Shown one piece after another: positions 14,701-28,800 of a stretch of DNA of 64,000 nucleotides; position 1 is the stretch's first letter, and each line of letters begins with the position of its first letter. A program made the position numbers and the translations under genes. This DNA comes from Prochilodus magdalenae (taxonomy: Eukaryota > Chordata > Actinopteri > Characiformes > Prochilodontidae). The stretch covers positions 186,001-250,000 of the forward strand of contig JAMWET010000727.1 of NCBI GenBank assembly GCA_024036415.1, given 5' to 3'. Under the pieces are notes generated by a model, which saw only the letters and a list, made by a program, of their open reading frames with translations, did not search any database and had not been told where the DNA came from.

Positions 14701-17067
14701 TTTCGTCATATGGGATTCCTTCCTCCTATAGCTTAACGCTGTCCCTCGTCAGACCCTACCCTCCTCACAACCTCCACACAGTTCCGTGGCAACTGATACG
14801 TCAATGAAGTATTGCAAGGGGATCGTCCTTTAGCTCGTCCATCTACCTCTTTCTTCGCCATTCTCCTTGGCAGCGCCTCTGGTGTCCTAAAAAATTCTTA
14901 ACGCATTGAAAACTGAGGACCTGCGAAGCCGCTCAAGACTATCTTAGTCTAAGATTGCTGGGCGCGTCTTACATCAACAAAAAGCTAAGGGCGCAAAAAA
15001 GTAACACGCAACCACCGGCATTACATTTACAACGTCAAAACATCCAAACACTTAATTGAGCATCCTCGAAGGGGACGCTGTGTTGTCTGTAAATAGGTGA
15101 TAACAAAGCAGATGATGCGATGAAGTCATAGAGACTTACGAAAAACAGCCCCCAAAACGCTCAGGACACACACACTGGCTTGTTTACTGTGCATATGGTG
15201 CCGATCTGACATTTTAATAGCTACAGGAAGCATTCACCCAAAGGCCGCTCCGTCTCCCTTTCACATGGTTAAAAAAAAAAAAAAAGCATCAAGTCTCCTC
15301 CACATAAGAAGAGTTGCAAGCTTCTGTTGCAGAAGGGCAGTTGAAGGCTCTTTTTCAGAACTTCTGTAAAACATTCTGCGAGGATTTATTGTTGTCTAAG
15401 ATGAAGATAATGAGGTGTAGGATTTCGGTTATTGCGTTGCCTGATGTTGGCTCCTTTTAGGCGAGAAGTCACTTGAAAGTCACTCAGTTGGATTACCTCA
15501 ATTGAGTGTTACAATTAATGTTGTGAGAAAAGGAAAGGAGGAGGGGTGTGCTATATTTCATAGGGGTGCTGAAGTGATTATCAATTAAATCTTGTGAGAT
15601 TTTGTCTCCCCAAACATATAAAATTGTTTCACCGACGTGTAAAAGAGAGAATGTGGTGTGCCATTGGCAGGGTCCAAACTGACAACCTGTTTTTAGTAAT
15701 TCCAAGACCAGAAAAAACTAACGTTTTAGTTTACCTTCGAGTTGTGCCGGCAATGTCACGCACCCTGCAACCCCCCAAGTCTCAGCCCCTGCCCACTCTG
15801 TCACTTCCAAGTTTCGGACTATCCTATGGCCTTGACGAACGTATCGTATTCCCAATCGCCCCGGTTATATCTTTGCAATGTGTCCCGTTAGGTTGTGTTG
15901 CACATGTCCAGGCATCAATAGAAGCTACACCGTATGTCCTTAAGTATGTGGACACCTGAACCTCAAGCATGTAAAAGTTTGTTGGGCATCCCATTGAAAA
16001 CCATGGGCATGAATATAGGGTTGGCCTCTGCTTTGGAGCATACAGCATCCACTTCTCTGGGAAGGCTTTTGAAGTGTGTCTGGGAGAATTTGTGACCGTT
16101 TAATCAAAAGAGCTTTGGTGAGGTCAGGCACTGGTTTTAGAAGAACAGGCCCCTCAAAGGTGTTTGATGAGGTTAAGGTCAGGTCTCTGTGTAGGCCTCA
16201 AACCATGCCTTTATGGAGTTTTCTTTTATACTGAAAAAAGGGAAAGAATCTTCTCCAAATCTAGAAATGAATCCCGAAAAAAGCAGCAGTGCTGAGTTAG
16301 CGTTTTATGTGGACAGTGCGTCTATAAGAAACCTGCAATGTGGCCATCTGTGGCCATCTGTGTTACGCTGTGCCAGAGTGTGTGATCAGGAGAGGGAATG
16401 AATTCCAGGCGAGCAGGTAGCAATTTGGGACGCTTACTGTGAGCTAATGCATAAACTCACGTACATAGGCACAGCACTCAAACTACAAGTTTTGCTCCCA
16501 CATTGATCTCTACCGATACAGCCGTGGTTTGCTAACTGGGGGCTCATGCAGAAGATTAAATGAAGCTGAAGTTATCTTTCATTCCAGTTTCACCATGAAT
16601 CATGAAGCAGACTTTGGCCACGGTAGCGTCTAATTTAGTACAGGCACAACAGCAGTTTGGTACTTACAGCTTTTTACTACCAAAGCTGGCATGGGCAAGC
16701 TGGCTGGCACCGTTATATCAGTGCATCGAATCATTATGGGATTATAGGTTACACATGTTCAAGTGACATGTTTCATACCCACTGTGGCGATGTCCTTGTG
16801 CCTACAGTCACTAGATTTGGGATTCGGAGAATTCTGTTGTTTTTCCTCATCTACACTCTGTAGGTTTGACCCTCTGATGTAAACTTGGTTGTGTTGTCTT
16901 CTCTTGACAGAAGTATCTGTGTTGAGCACTCGTATGATTTATGATGATAGCCTCTGAGTAGTTTGTGTGGGTTGGTAGCAGGAAAAGTGTTGGAAAATCT
17001 GTAGGATGACTGTGCTGCTATAGCCTGATGTATAGTCTGACAACAACCTACATTAGCTGTGTGTGTG

Positions 17068-17102
<35 letters not shown>

Positions 17103-20100
17103 ATGCATGTGTGTGCCTGCATGTGTGTGCGTGCATGTGTGTGTGTGTATGTGTGTGTGTGTGTAGAGAGAGGGGTGTACTGGTCTACATCATGTAACTC
17201 CCTATCTCTGGTCCTGGCATTGCTTAAAGGAATTACTTGATCTGGTGTTCACTACTGACTGCTAAAATGAAAATCAACTGTCTTCTTTTCTCAGTAGAGA
17301 CTCCAACGATGTCCATTTTAAATTCTTGCAGGACCCAAACATGGGAGCTCTAGACGAGCAGATTTTCTGGATCATTCAGGAAGTTCTAGTATGAATCTCT
17401 GTGCGTGCTCGGTTTCATTCTAATCTTCAATAATGTTCGTGTTTAAAATGAATTAGAAATTCTTTTGTATTTTAAGTACATTTTCAAGCGTGTACTTTCA
17501 TGCCTCTGCATGTACGTCATACATCAGCCTCTGCTTAAGTCCCTTTTTTATTACATTAAATTACATGTACTTTTACTAAAAGTAAGGGACTTTTGCCTCC
17601 TCTAGCTGTATGAGTAACATTGCCCTTCACTAGAACTGATGGATCGAGAACACTGATAAACAATCCAAGACTATTATCGCTGCTCTCCCAGACCTTCCTG
17701 TTTGGTCTACTGTTTGGGCTATTTGCATTTCAAATAGTAGGATTTTCCAAGTTTCCACTGTAAGTAGATTTGTCCATCAAGCTCATTAGATTAATCCCTC
17801 TATAGAAGACGTTTTCACTGCTTCAAACCGAATTGCTGCATGCTCTAAAACACTCCAGTCGATGATTGACATTTGCATAGTGATCTTGGGCTGTGTGCGT
17901 CTGCTCAGTCCAGAAAACGATTTCATGAATGTTGTGATGCATAGTTGTTGCATCCAGATACAGTTTGGAACTGTGACTTTACCACTTCGTGGCTGAGCTG
18001 TTGTTGCTTCTAGAAACTTCCATTTCACACTTCAAGTTTGCCAGGGCAGAAGTTTCACAAACTGACTTGTGATAGAGGTGGCATCTTATGATGCTGTCGT
18101 GTCTGAAATTACCGAGCTATTCGATACAAGCTGTTCAGCTGCCAGCATTTGTCCTGGAGAGTGCATGGCTGTGTGCTTTACTTTATCCTCATGACCACAT
18201 TTATCCTCATGTGTGAAGCTGCAATCAGCCGTTTGTTTGCCAGTTTGTTAGGTTCTACCTTAAGGTTCTACCTGCAGCTCTTTTTAAGGTGGAATGGGAA
18301 AACTGTAATGAGCTGGCTTCAGCTTTAGCTCCGATCATCAATAAAGCAATACGTTCGTATGAGAAACTAGTGAATAAGAAGCTGCCTTCAGCCTCATCCC
18401 GACCACAGACGAAACCAGTTTGTTGCCCTTTTTGACCATTTTTCTGCATTTTTCTTCCTCATGAACAACAATATCTGGCACTTGATTAAAGCTCCTGGGT
18501 TAAACAGATCTTTAGCAATTGTAAACGATGCAAACCACAGGCATTTTGAAAGTTTGTGACAAATCACTTCCTGCCCTCCATCTGCAGTTCGCTCCATAGC
18601 ATTGCAGTGACGTGATGCATTGGCCAACAACCTATTGATTTTCTGTTTAAGGCTCAGTAAGCTTCACAAATAACTTGTGCATATGTGTGTGTCTGTGTGC
18701 TTCTCTCTACAGCTGACTACAGCACCAGTGAGATGCTTGTGAACATGGGCAACCTGCCTCTGGATGAGTTTTACCCAGCGGTTGCCATAGTAACACTGAT
18801 GCGTATCCTGCGCGACCCCTCACTCTCTAATCACCACACTATGGTGGTACAGGCCGTCACCTTCATCTTCAAGTCTCTTGGCCTCAAGTGTGTCCAGTTT
18901 TTGCCCCAGGTCATGCCTACGTTCCTCAACGTTATCCGAGTGTGTGATGCCAGTATAAGAGAGGTAAGTGATCTTTGTTAGGAATTCAGCATTTCCTCTT
19001 CCTGGACTAAATGTAGCTTATCAAGCAGAACATGTTTGGTGGTCAAAGTTTACCTCATTACTTCACAGCAGAGATGAGGCTGTTGTCCAGACTGCATGGA
19101 TAGATCGTTATCATGTTGCTGTCCAAAGAAAAACATGTACCTTGATTTTTGTTGATTTTTACTTTCACGCATCATTTGATCACATGAGCTGAAATTTATA
19201 TTGTGTGAAAACATGCCCTGGTCTTCATTAAAGTCGTGTCAGTGTGGTTTAGGGTAAAGTTTGACTTACTATGAACATTAAAATTCGGTCAGCTGTTCTA
19301 GAGAACAGGTAGTGTGCCAAATTGCGAATTTGACGGTAGAATCTAGCTCTTATGTGCAAATGTGTCAGGATGGCAAATAGATTTTAGATTACTTACTGTA
19401 GTTTCTGTTTCTAAACATATTCAAAACTTGAAAATGAACAGTGATTTCTAAAGAGAAACAAATTCAGTCACTAAAGTAATTTTGTGGCAATCAAAGGGGA
19501 GTGTGAAATGGCTGACCCCAGTTTTCAGCTACACAGATTTGTTAATTTTTATAGCTTTTGAATTACTTGACAAGTCAAGTGACTTTATTGAAGGCTTTTA
19601 GGGACATACGCTCATCATCAAAAGAATAGCTGAAGTGTGGGATTGCAGTGCTATTGGGAGGGAAAATAAAGTTTACCAGGAACAATAAATGATGATAAAT
19701 TTAGAGTGATATGGGCAATATTTATTGAGCTACATACAGTAGTAGTGTCTCTCAATATGCCAGATGTCTTGGCATGGAGGTGTAGTTGTTCCTCATGGTG
19801 TCCTGCGATAATCCACTCCATGCAGTTTGACTGTGGTCACATAGTTAATGCAGTTTTTGCAGGAGGAAGGATGACACCAGGCCTTCTCAACAAAGGAGCT
19901 AACCACTGTGCCTTCACACACGGTTTGTTATGTCACTGAAGATGACCCACTGCCATTCTGAGTCACTCCATGACAGTCTGCCACAACACCATTCTGTGCA
20001 ATCTCGGGGGTTGCGGGGGTGTTAAGGGCAGTTGTCGTAATGGTCTGTGTGCATGTAGCTAAAGGCACAACAATAGTAAAAAATTTCTTTAAAAAATACA

Positions 20101-23100
20101 AAAGGCACAAAATTTAAGCACCACACGTTTTGGCTGATCAACTACTGGGGTATGTTGGGAAACCATTCCTTTAAAATGACAGCTGTCACTGGTATTTGTT
20201 GTATGACATGCTGTTGATTATTTTTATGGATAACATTCACACCTTGCATTGGTCAGTATTAAATGAACTGATGTTACAACAGAATGAAAGAAAGTCGAAC
20301 AGATAAACATGCAAGTTTAGTGAGACTGTGCAAAGACCAAGCATTTACAAGCATCCTAAGGTTATCTAAAATGATATACTTGCAAGAAATGTGTGGTTGG
20401 TGTAGCTCAGCTTGTAACACCACTACTTGCCAGGGAGTCACCACCACATGTGGGAGACTGGGGTTTGAATCCCAGTCTGGGTGACTATGCTGTGCTGTGC
20501 TACACCAATAAGAGTCCCTGGGCTAGACTCCTAACACTACATTGGCCTACCTGTAATATGATAAACCTTGTAAGTCGCTCTGGATAAGAGCGTCAGCTAA
20601 ATGCCGTAAATGTAAAAAAAAAAATTAAAAAAAAGAAATCTTTAAGAAGTCAATTGGAGGTTATTATACTGTTGCAGGTGCCTCTTATTTAGTTCTGTGC
20701 CTTGATTGTTGTTGAGTGATCTTCATGAAGCTCTGCCAAGGTTTTCTTGGTGTTCTGTTACCTTGCATAATTAGTCTTTGAGGACAAGGAGAGAAAAATG
20801 GTCAAAACGGTGAAATCATGGTTGGAGCTGAACTGGACTGGTCGGAACATAGAATTACCAGGTCTCCAGTGTCAGATCGAGTTTCATGAACTTTGACTGA
20901 CTTTCTAGCAATCAGTATGTTTTGGTTACACCTGTTCACTGTCTCTGTTCTTTCCTTTTTTCAGTTTCTGTTCCAGCAGATGGGAATGGTGGTCTGCTTC
21001 GTCAAGATCCACATCCGACCTTACATGGACGACATTTTCACACTGATCCGAGTAAGTGACCCTTCCCTATCGTAGAATTCACTGGCCGTCTCTTTTGCAC
21101 TATACATCTGCATAGTTGTAATGGTCTGTATAGCCTGCGATGTCTGGAACGGATCCTTTTGGTACCAAATGAAGAATTTGTTTTCACTAAGCGTTCCTTG
21201 CAGAGATGCCTGTGAAAATGGCATTTCTTTCTGTGCAGTTGAGTTTTATAGGATATTCCACTGTGTCATTTAGCACCTCGGTACTACTCTATGGTGATTT
21301 ATGGTGATGAAGATGAACGGTCAAGCCATGTTAGTTCCATCTAGAGCATGAAAAATAGTAGATGGTGTCTTTTGTGTTTACCCCGACCGTCCAGATGTAG
21401 CGAGCCAGAATAGCCATTGCAGGTTGTGCATAAATAATTGTGCTTGGTGCTCCAGACCTGCAGCACTGAGCGGTCTCAGAGTGGACCCATAATACTTCTT
21501 ATAACAGCCAATAGTGGCCCCAAGAAAATATCGACAGTTTTATGAAGTGCCTGAGTCACTGTTTCCACTCCCCTCATCTGCTCATTGCTTTTTCAGTCTG
21601 GTGACCGGGTTCTTCCTTTTTTTAAAAGCAGTATCGAATAAAATGGGCGATAAACCTCCTTTCCTGTGTGGCAGGCCTTGACTGGCCCATGCTACCTGCT
21701 TTATGTGTTGGACCCTGTGCTAGCAGCCATTGTGTACAGTACAGTTTGACCCACTTATCCCAGTCTCCTCCTGTTATTGCTTCCAGTCAGTCTGAATGAT
21801 GTAGTGACGATGGTCACAGGACTTTTGGATGTACTCTTCTCACAGCTCCTAAATCCCCGGTGTCCATTCGGATTCTAAATGTGGGTCACGTATACACCTC
21901 ATTATACTGGAAAAACACTTTGGAGGTGACATCTGCCCTGTTAACACATATAGTGCTGCCCAAGACATGGAAAGACCATGGGTTTGTTGTGGAAATAAAT
22001 GAACACAGTAAATTAGTCAGGCTTCTGCAGTACTGATGGAGCTAGTTACCAAGATTGACCATGTGTGGTGAGCAGCAAACAGAATTTACTCATTGTTTTT
22101 CACAAGATTCACAGTCTCAGTTACACAGTCTGTACTATTTTGTTTAAATTTTAAAGATTTCTATAAAAAATGTACATAAATGAGAACCTTGTAGTTCCCC
22201 TGTTAAGCTGATCCCTGAGGTTATTTGATATAGGTTTTTTCACAAAGGTAGAATTAAGCTGCTTATTGTTTAACACCATCATTTCATTAAAATCTTATTT
22301 AACAGAGTAATATTAGCAAGCTTCAGATCTGTTTTCTCTGAATCCTTGATGCCAGACAGACTAGCTCAGCAAGAGAGACCACAATGGTTACCACATCACA
22401 GTGGTTACAACAGTAAACAAATTACTTCAACGTCTGATTGCTCTGATTAGTTTAGTATGTGATCAGGTTTTTGTAAAGGGACAAAGAAATAACACAGGCT
22501 GATCTTTGGTCATGTTGTACTATTGATGCAGCCATGTGTTTTAATATAGGGATAAATGAGGATGTATTGGAATCTCAGTATGCAGTGGGCCTAATAAGTA
22601 TATGAGTACTGAAAGTTCACATAATGTCAGAAAACGAAGTGGAGCCAAGTGGAGTTTGTTTCAGAGGGATCGTTCCAAGACTTTTCAACAGTGTCTACTT
22701 TTGGCTGTGATGTTTCAGATCATAATTGTTTGAGCAATTATTTGCAGATTTTCACAGGTTTGTATCCGAAATGCCTTTGTACACCTCACGGTTCCAACAA
22801 TGAGCAAAGCTCACTAACAGCGCTGTAAGATAAACAGACTTTGATATTTTAGCCAGCGTTTGATTGCACCCTTAGTGCAGTCTGGGTCATTTTTTTAAAA
22901 TTTGCATATTCTACATTAAAAGGCTACCATCAATTTTATGTTGTTCTTTTCTGTGAAACAAATTTCATTTTGTTAAACATTTTACAGAGTAAGCTTAAAG
23001 AACTGCATAAAGGTTTTTGCAGCCACTTTGTAAGGCATGAATAGTATTTCGTGCATATTGGCACTTGGGCTGATAATTTGTTATTTATTTATTTATTTGT

Positions 23101-25729
23101 TTGTTTATTTGTTAATAACCTTTTTTTTATTAGTTCTAATTTTTGGTCAATTCAGAAATGTGCAACTTATTTAACTACACTCAGAGAGTACTTCACAGAG
23201 ATTGAATGCCACATGGCAAAATAATTATCTAGATTTTCAGACAGAGAAAGCTTATGTGCATGCAAATTAAACAAAGAGGCTCTGGTACATGAGATTTACT
23301 CTACAGCAGAGAGTATAATGGAGGAGCTTGTTAAAAAGAAGGGTGACAGTGTGCCAAATAGGGAACATTTTGCTTTCCACCCAAATGAAAGTATAAAATT
23401 ATGGATAGATGGATGGACAGTAGTCTTTTGTCTAAATGTGTAATTTCATCCAAGCTTATTGTGCAGCCATAGCCCTGATTATTTTTCTCATGTGCTGTTG
23501 TACCTGCAGGAATATTGGACCCCAAACAACCCAATGCAGAACACCATCATCTTGCTTATTGAACAGATAGTTGTTGCCCTGGGAGGAGAGTTCAAGCTGT
23601 ACTTACCCCAGCTAATCCCACACATGCTTCGGGTCTTCATGCACGACAACAGCCCCGGACGCAGTGTAACCATGAAGGTAAACGTATACACACACAAACC
23701 CAAGCCCAAGAGGGCATGCAATTATGTAGTTGGTGATTGCATTTAAGTAGTTGCAACTGTACAACTCCAGATGGAACTTGCTCTTGTTCATCTCGCAACC
23801 GTTTTGCTTGCCTAATCATTTACAGCTGAGGTACCACATAAGCTAGACGTCCTCAGGCCTTCGGGAGCTCATTTCACCAAAGATGTTCTAGATGCTATCA
23901 TATAATTTCCCCTGACAATTGCATAATGAATGAATCAAAGTTAGATTCCGGATTTTAATATGAGATACATTCTTTCCACCTCGAGCAATAGCAAGACTTA
24001 ATGAAATGTAATGAAAGCACAATATGTGGACTGTGGGAAACTTTGTTCTGTTAGTATTCATAAAATATATCTCGTCTGTTTTGGGAGTGCTACATGGATC
24101 ACAGAGCCGATAGACAAGTGGGGCCGCAACCAACACCACCAACACCTGTTATACATAGTACTTAGTAATGACATACTGAGCCGATAAACTGGATTGGTAT
24201 AGCAATGCTGACTTTATTAATCAGACACGTCCAGATGTGACAATCAGTATGTTATGCACTTTATTGGTCCTACCTGGTGCCTTGCCCAACCTAAGCGCTT
24301 TGCCAAGACTCAGTGGATAGCAGAATGTAAATTGATTATGAAGTGATTTTACTTTAGGGGATGGCTAGGGAACATGTAAGTTGGGAGTAGGGATGCACCG
24401 ATCGGATATCGCTTCCGATATTAATGAAATTGGCTGGATCAGGTATCGGCTAATTCGGCTGATCCTTGAGGCCGAGCCCCACTTTAATTCGTTTGCAATG
24501 TGTGCTATGGCGTCAATAGCATGTTTGCAGGATGCTTGTAACAGGGAACTGTCACACCTCAGCGAGGCTTGAACCATGGTTGCTGTGCACTACAAGGTGA
24601 GCCAGGAGGCATGCTGGCATACTCAAAAGAGCAAAACAAAACAAGCAAAAAGGAAGCTTACAGTGAAACGCTCCTAACTTCCGAAAATATGCTTGAAAAT
24701 AGTCCACCCCGTCTTGGTACTTCAGCAACTCGAGTGTGCCATGAAGAGAGGGAGAAGCAACCCGCCTCAAGAGGTTTGAAACCATCTACCAGCTAGTCAC
24801 GAGTACATGTGGCAATGTGAACTCAGGACCGAGCAACCAAGGGCCGTCACGCTCATGTAGTAGCGTGAGCTGCAGGTGTTAGCATTTACCACTTGATTGC
24901 TCATTGGTTGCCCTTCGTCTCCCCTGAGTGGCCGGAGGTAGATCTACAGAAACCAGAGTATTAGTGAGCTTTAGTGAATTGTTGTTTATGTCAATCCTGG
25001 TGCCTTACGTCACTCCAGCGTGTTGAGGTATACGGTTTATTCATTCAAAAATGGTATCGGATCGATTCTGGGTATCAACCAATATGCAAAGTTTATGTAT
25101 CGTGATAGTATCAGAACTGTAAAAGCAGGATCAGTGCATCCCAAGTTGTGAGGTGACATCTTGTGTGTGAGGCTAAACACCAGCGTGTTTATGGCAAGGT
25201 GACGTGAAGCACCAGTGTTTGAACAAATCACGATAGTGGAATGCCCTGATTGGGCTCATGCTGGGAAAACATGCAGACCACACCATTCATCGTAACTCTC
25301 CAAAGTGGTCATCGAACCAATTCAGGGCAACTTATGCATAGATTGGTTTGAGGCAGGATAATGCACAGTAGCACAAATATCCCAACACTGTGGGGGTACA
25401 TGAAATCCATAAAGGGCTGCAAATGGTCGCCAGGCAGTAAAACATAGCTGGCACCAGACAATGACAAATTTAGGCAGACCAGTGGACCCAACCCATGCCA
25501 TGAGAACATGCCCCACACTAGTATGGAACCACCACCAGCTTGCATAGCTTCCACTGTCTGTATGGCTGAAAACCCTTAGCAAACGGTATACCATTACCCT
25601 CCATCCTTTACAGAACACTAAGGACTCCACCTTCATACTTTATAGTATGTGCAAATCTACTTTCTTCTGTTGTTACTTTCACCTGCTACTGGATGCCTTG
25701 AATGTTTCCCTTGGGATCATAAAGCTCCT

Positions 25730-25803
<74 letters not shown>

Positions 25804-28800
25804 ATAGCTCCTTGTTGATAATAGTCCATACCATCCACCTGAAACTGTTGGCACTGTGACTCATTAGACACAATGCAACATGTTGCCCACTGCTTGTGTG
25901 CCATTTGTTATTCTATCTGGGCAGTGGTGGATAGACCCAGTAACTGTTACATTTCTGTGTGATTGTGTCTCCATTTTCGTGCAACAGAAGAGAGTAGAGT
26001 AGCATGCACATATCTGCATGTTATACCATGACCGGATGGTAACTTGGGGGAGCCTGCCTTTCCATGATCTGCGGATTACCTTGAATGACCCCAGAATTGC
26101 AGCTCCGAAATCTCCCTCTTCTTTTCTTGCATGCTTAGATTTTCTTCCCATTTTATTGTTTTCCTCCACCCTCATTTCCATTTTTAGATATTTAGATAAC
26201 AGATTTTGGAATTCTTGAACCCTGTAACCAGAAATCAGAATCGTCTGTTCTTCTTGCTGATGCAAGATCTATGCAAATATTTGTAGTTTTAAAATGCAAA
26301 CAATGGAGCAGGCCTTTTTTTTGGTATCTCTAGTTTCATTGCTCCCTTATGTGCTTTAGTTGCGGCTATTATGAACAATGCGATGACTGTTGGGTGATAG
26401 AAATCTGGAACAGTTTTGGGCAGTGGATGTGATTTTTTGTGTTTCGGCCTGTACTCCGACATGTGCAGCCTCATTCACAAGTGGCTGAAGAACGTGGAGT
26501 GTCATGGGTGCTGTTAGATTTGAAAGCTTTGCAGTCCCGCAAAGATGTTTCATTACCCTGGATTAAGTAATTCCATTGCATTCAGTGATATTACTGTAAT
26601 TTAGATAAAGTCTTGCAATGCCCAAAACTGAACCCGGCCTGCATGCTCAAACCAGACCATTCATTTAGAGCCACTTTTAAATTCTATGCTTTCATGTATC
26701 TAAAGATGACTTCCAAGCGTTTTATTGTTCTCACCAAAGAATACGTCTGAACTGCTTTAAGACTTTGTCGGCACGTAGATGAAGATATTATGGCTCAGAG
26801 CATGTTCATAAATGTCGTATTTTCAGGCCAAACTGTGGCTTGTGAAAAATCCACCCACGTACTTCAAAGCAGTGTGAAGAATATCAGAGGCTCGAAGTGC
26901 TCCTCAATCACCAGACGTCTGGAGAAGATCTACAATCCACCACTGCTCAGATAGAATAACAGTTCTTGCAGACACACGAAGCCATGGGCCTGGTCCAATA
27001 GACCCAACAGCTACAATTATTTAACCTCACATGCATGCAGAACCTCCCCTTCCACCACACTTAATACAATAGAGAGCATATAGTGGCAAACTTCTCGTCT
27101 GGATAGAGCGCAACAGTGGTCTGGCAGCGAGCTCCTTAGTCACAGGGAGTTGGTCTGGGCCACCTTGAAGGAGTCTTTCGACCTATCTTCGATCTGACAT
27201 GGGAAAGAAAAGAAAACAGCTCAGACAGTCTTCTAAGCTGACCTCGTGGCCCATGACCTATCTATTACCCTGGGTCCACTGGGAGAACATCTAAAACAAC
27301 AAAGACATTCCTGCAGGGGCTGAGTTTCCCGAAAGTGTCGCAGTGCAAAGAATGCCATTGACACTTCATACAGTTTAAGTAAGAGAAATCTTAACACTGT
27401 GATGCTTTTGGAAAGCTAGGCCTAAGACAGGTCCATCTAAAGTTTCAGTAAGAAGTAAAAGAAGTTGATCAGTCTTTCTGCTTGTCTTTCGAGATATCAA
27501 CCAACATAAATCTAAACTTGTATAAGGCTTCTTTAGAAACATTCACCCAGAGCATGCCATATAACGTGTTTTTTATTTTTTCTGTTTTTTTACAGCTGCT
27601 CATGGCCATACAGCTGTTTGGCGCCAACCTTGATGACTACCTTCACTTGCTCCTGCCTCCTATAGTCAAACTGTTTGATGCCCCTGATGTTCCACTGCAA
27701 GCCCGCAAGTCAGTATAACTTCAGCCAGTCTGGAAGCACTTCACACATTACGGAGTACCACCACAGCGTCTCCAGCTTGCTTAGTATTATACTTTGTGTC
27801 ACTTAATCTGAATATTTTTCTTAAGATTTTTTTTTAATTGAAAATTGATTAGAGGTTTATTTTATATGTAATATACATATAATATTCTGTTGTGTGTGAT
27901 GGAATACAGAGTGTTAATATTTCTTATACACAATAAGAATAAGAAGTAGGCACCAAAAAGTCTGACATCTTAATCCCAATTTAATTGAATGATAAAGAGT
28001 TCAAGGACTCCATAACCTTAGAGTTCTGTAGACTGTTTGGACACCTAGTCACCTAAGCACCTGGTCTTTATTTCCTCCTTGACATTTCGGCTCAGTGTCA
28101 ACCAGAACAGGGTACATATCCGTGCCAAAGGGCCGTTCCCCTGTCAGGAAAGCCAGCCTGAGTGGGTAGTCTTGACGGGTAATTCCACTGTGCCAGAGTT
28201 ATGAGCACAATTCCTGAAATCTGAAAGGCAGTTCCAGTGAGGAAGGAGCTGAATCAGGTGACCCTAGTGTCCCGTGTCGGAGAAGAATCACTGTATTGAG
28301 TCTCTTCGATTGAAGCTCCAGAGTGGTTTGGCCTGTCATCGTCTTGGGTGTACCGGGTTCAGTATGTGCCTATCGCCCCCTTAAAACACTTGGTGCATAT
28401 GCAAAATTCATCAGATCCATTTTCCTTCAATAAAAGGCCATATTTGTGTGTTTTAAATGTTTTTTACTATTTGGAATTACCTGTGTAATAAGCCCTTTAT
28501 TCAGAACTATAACAGGCAATAAGAGAAGATAGAGATAGAGAAAACCTTAAGTAGGCAAATCCTGTTGAAGTGGCCGATGCCATTAGTTTAAACAGTTTCT
28601 TTTGTTTGTTTATTTACAAGTTTTTAATGTTTAGAATGAGCTAAAATTAGGTTGTAACAGCTTAACAGACATTTTAAGAGACATGCCTGTACTGCATGTA
28701 TCATTATTCTACGAAACCATACGTCTAGCTCAGTATTATATGTTAGAAATTCAAACAGGAAGCAGTTAAAATCTTTTATTATTTTTGAATTAGATTTTTT

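Larger units (their letters stand above)
9673..18712 (+). other. Largest internal mtor intron (9.0 kb)
   Basis: It contains the Tc1 pieces at 10341, 13340 and 15925, the reversed SINE at 11900, the direct repeat pair, and a (TG)n run at 17058. The parts at 14150-15900 and 17170-18700 show no gene or repeat that I recognise. Confidence 0.7.

Noticed and set aside
20399..20480. tRNA-like sequence with box A and box B
   Set aside because: It is the head of a SINE, with no proper cloverleaf and with a SINE body and tail. The same applies to 45728, 58089 and, on the minus strand, 12136.
25731..25803. Regular tandem repeat that might suggest an array
   Set aside because: It is a plain tetranucleotide microsatellite. 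There are no spacers and this is a eukaryote, so CRISPR is excluded.
26860..27060. Stretch that looked like a transposon 3' fragment
   Set aside because: Resemblance to a remembered fish repeat was too vague, with no ends or protein motif to support it.
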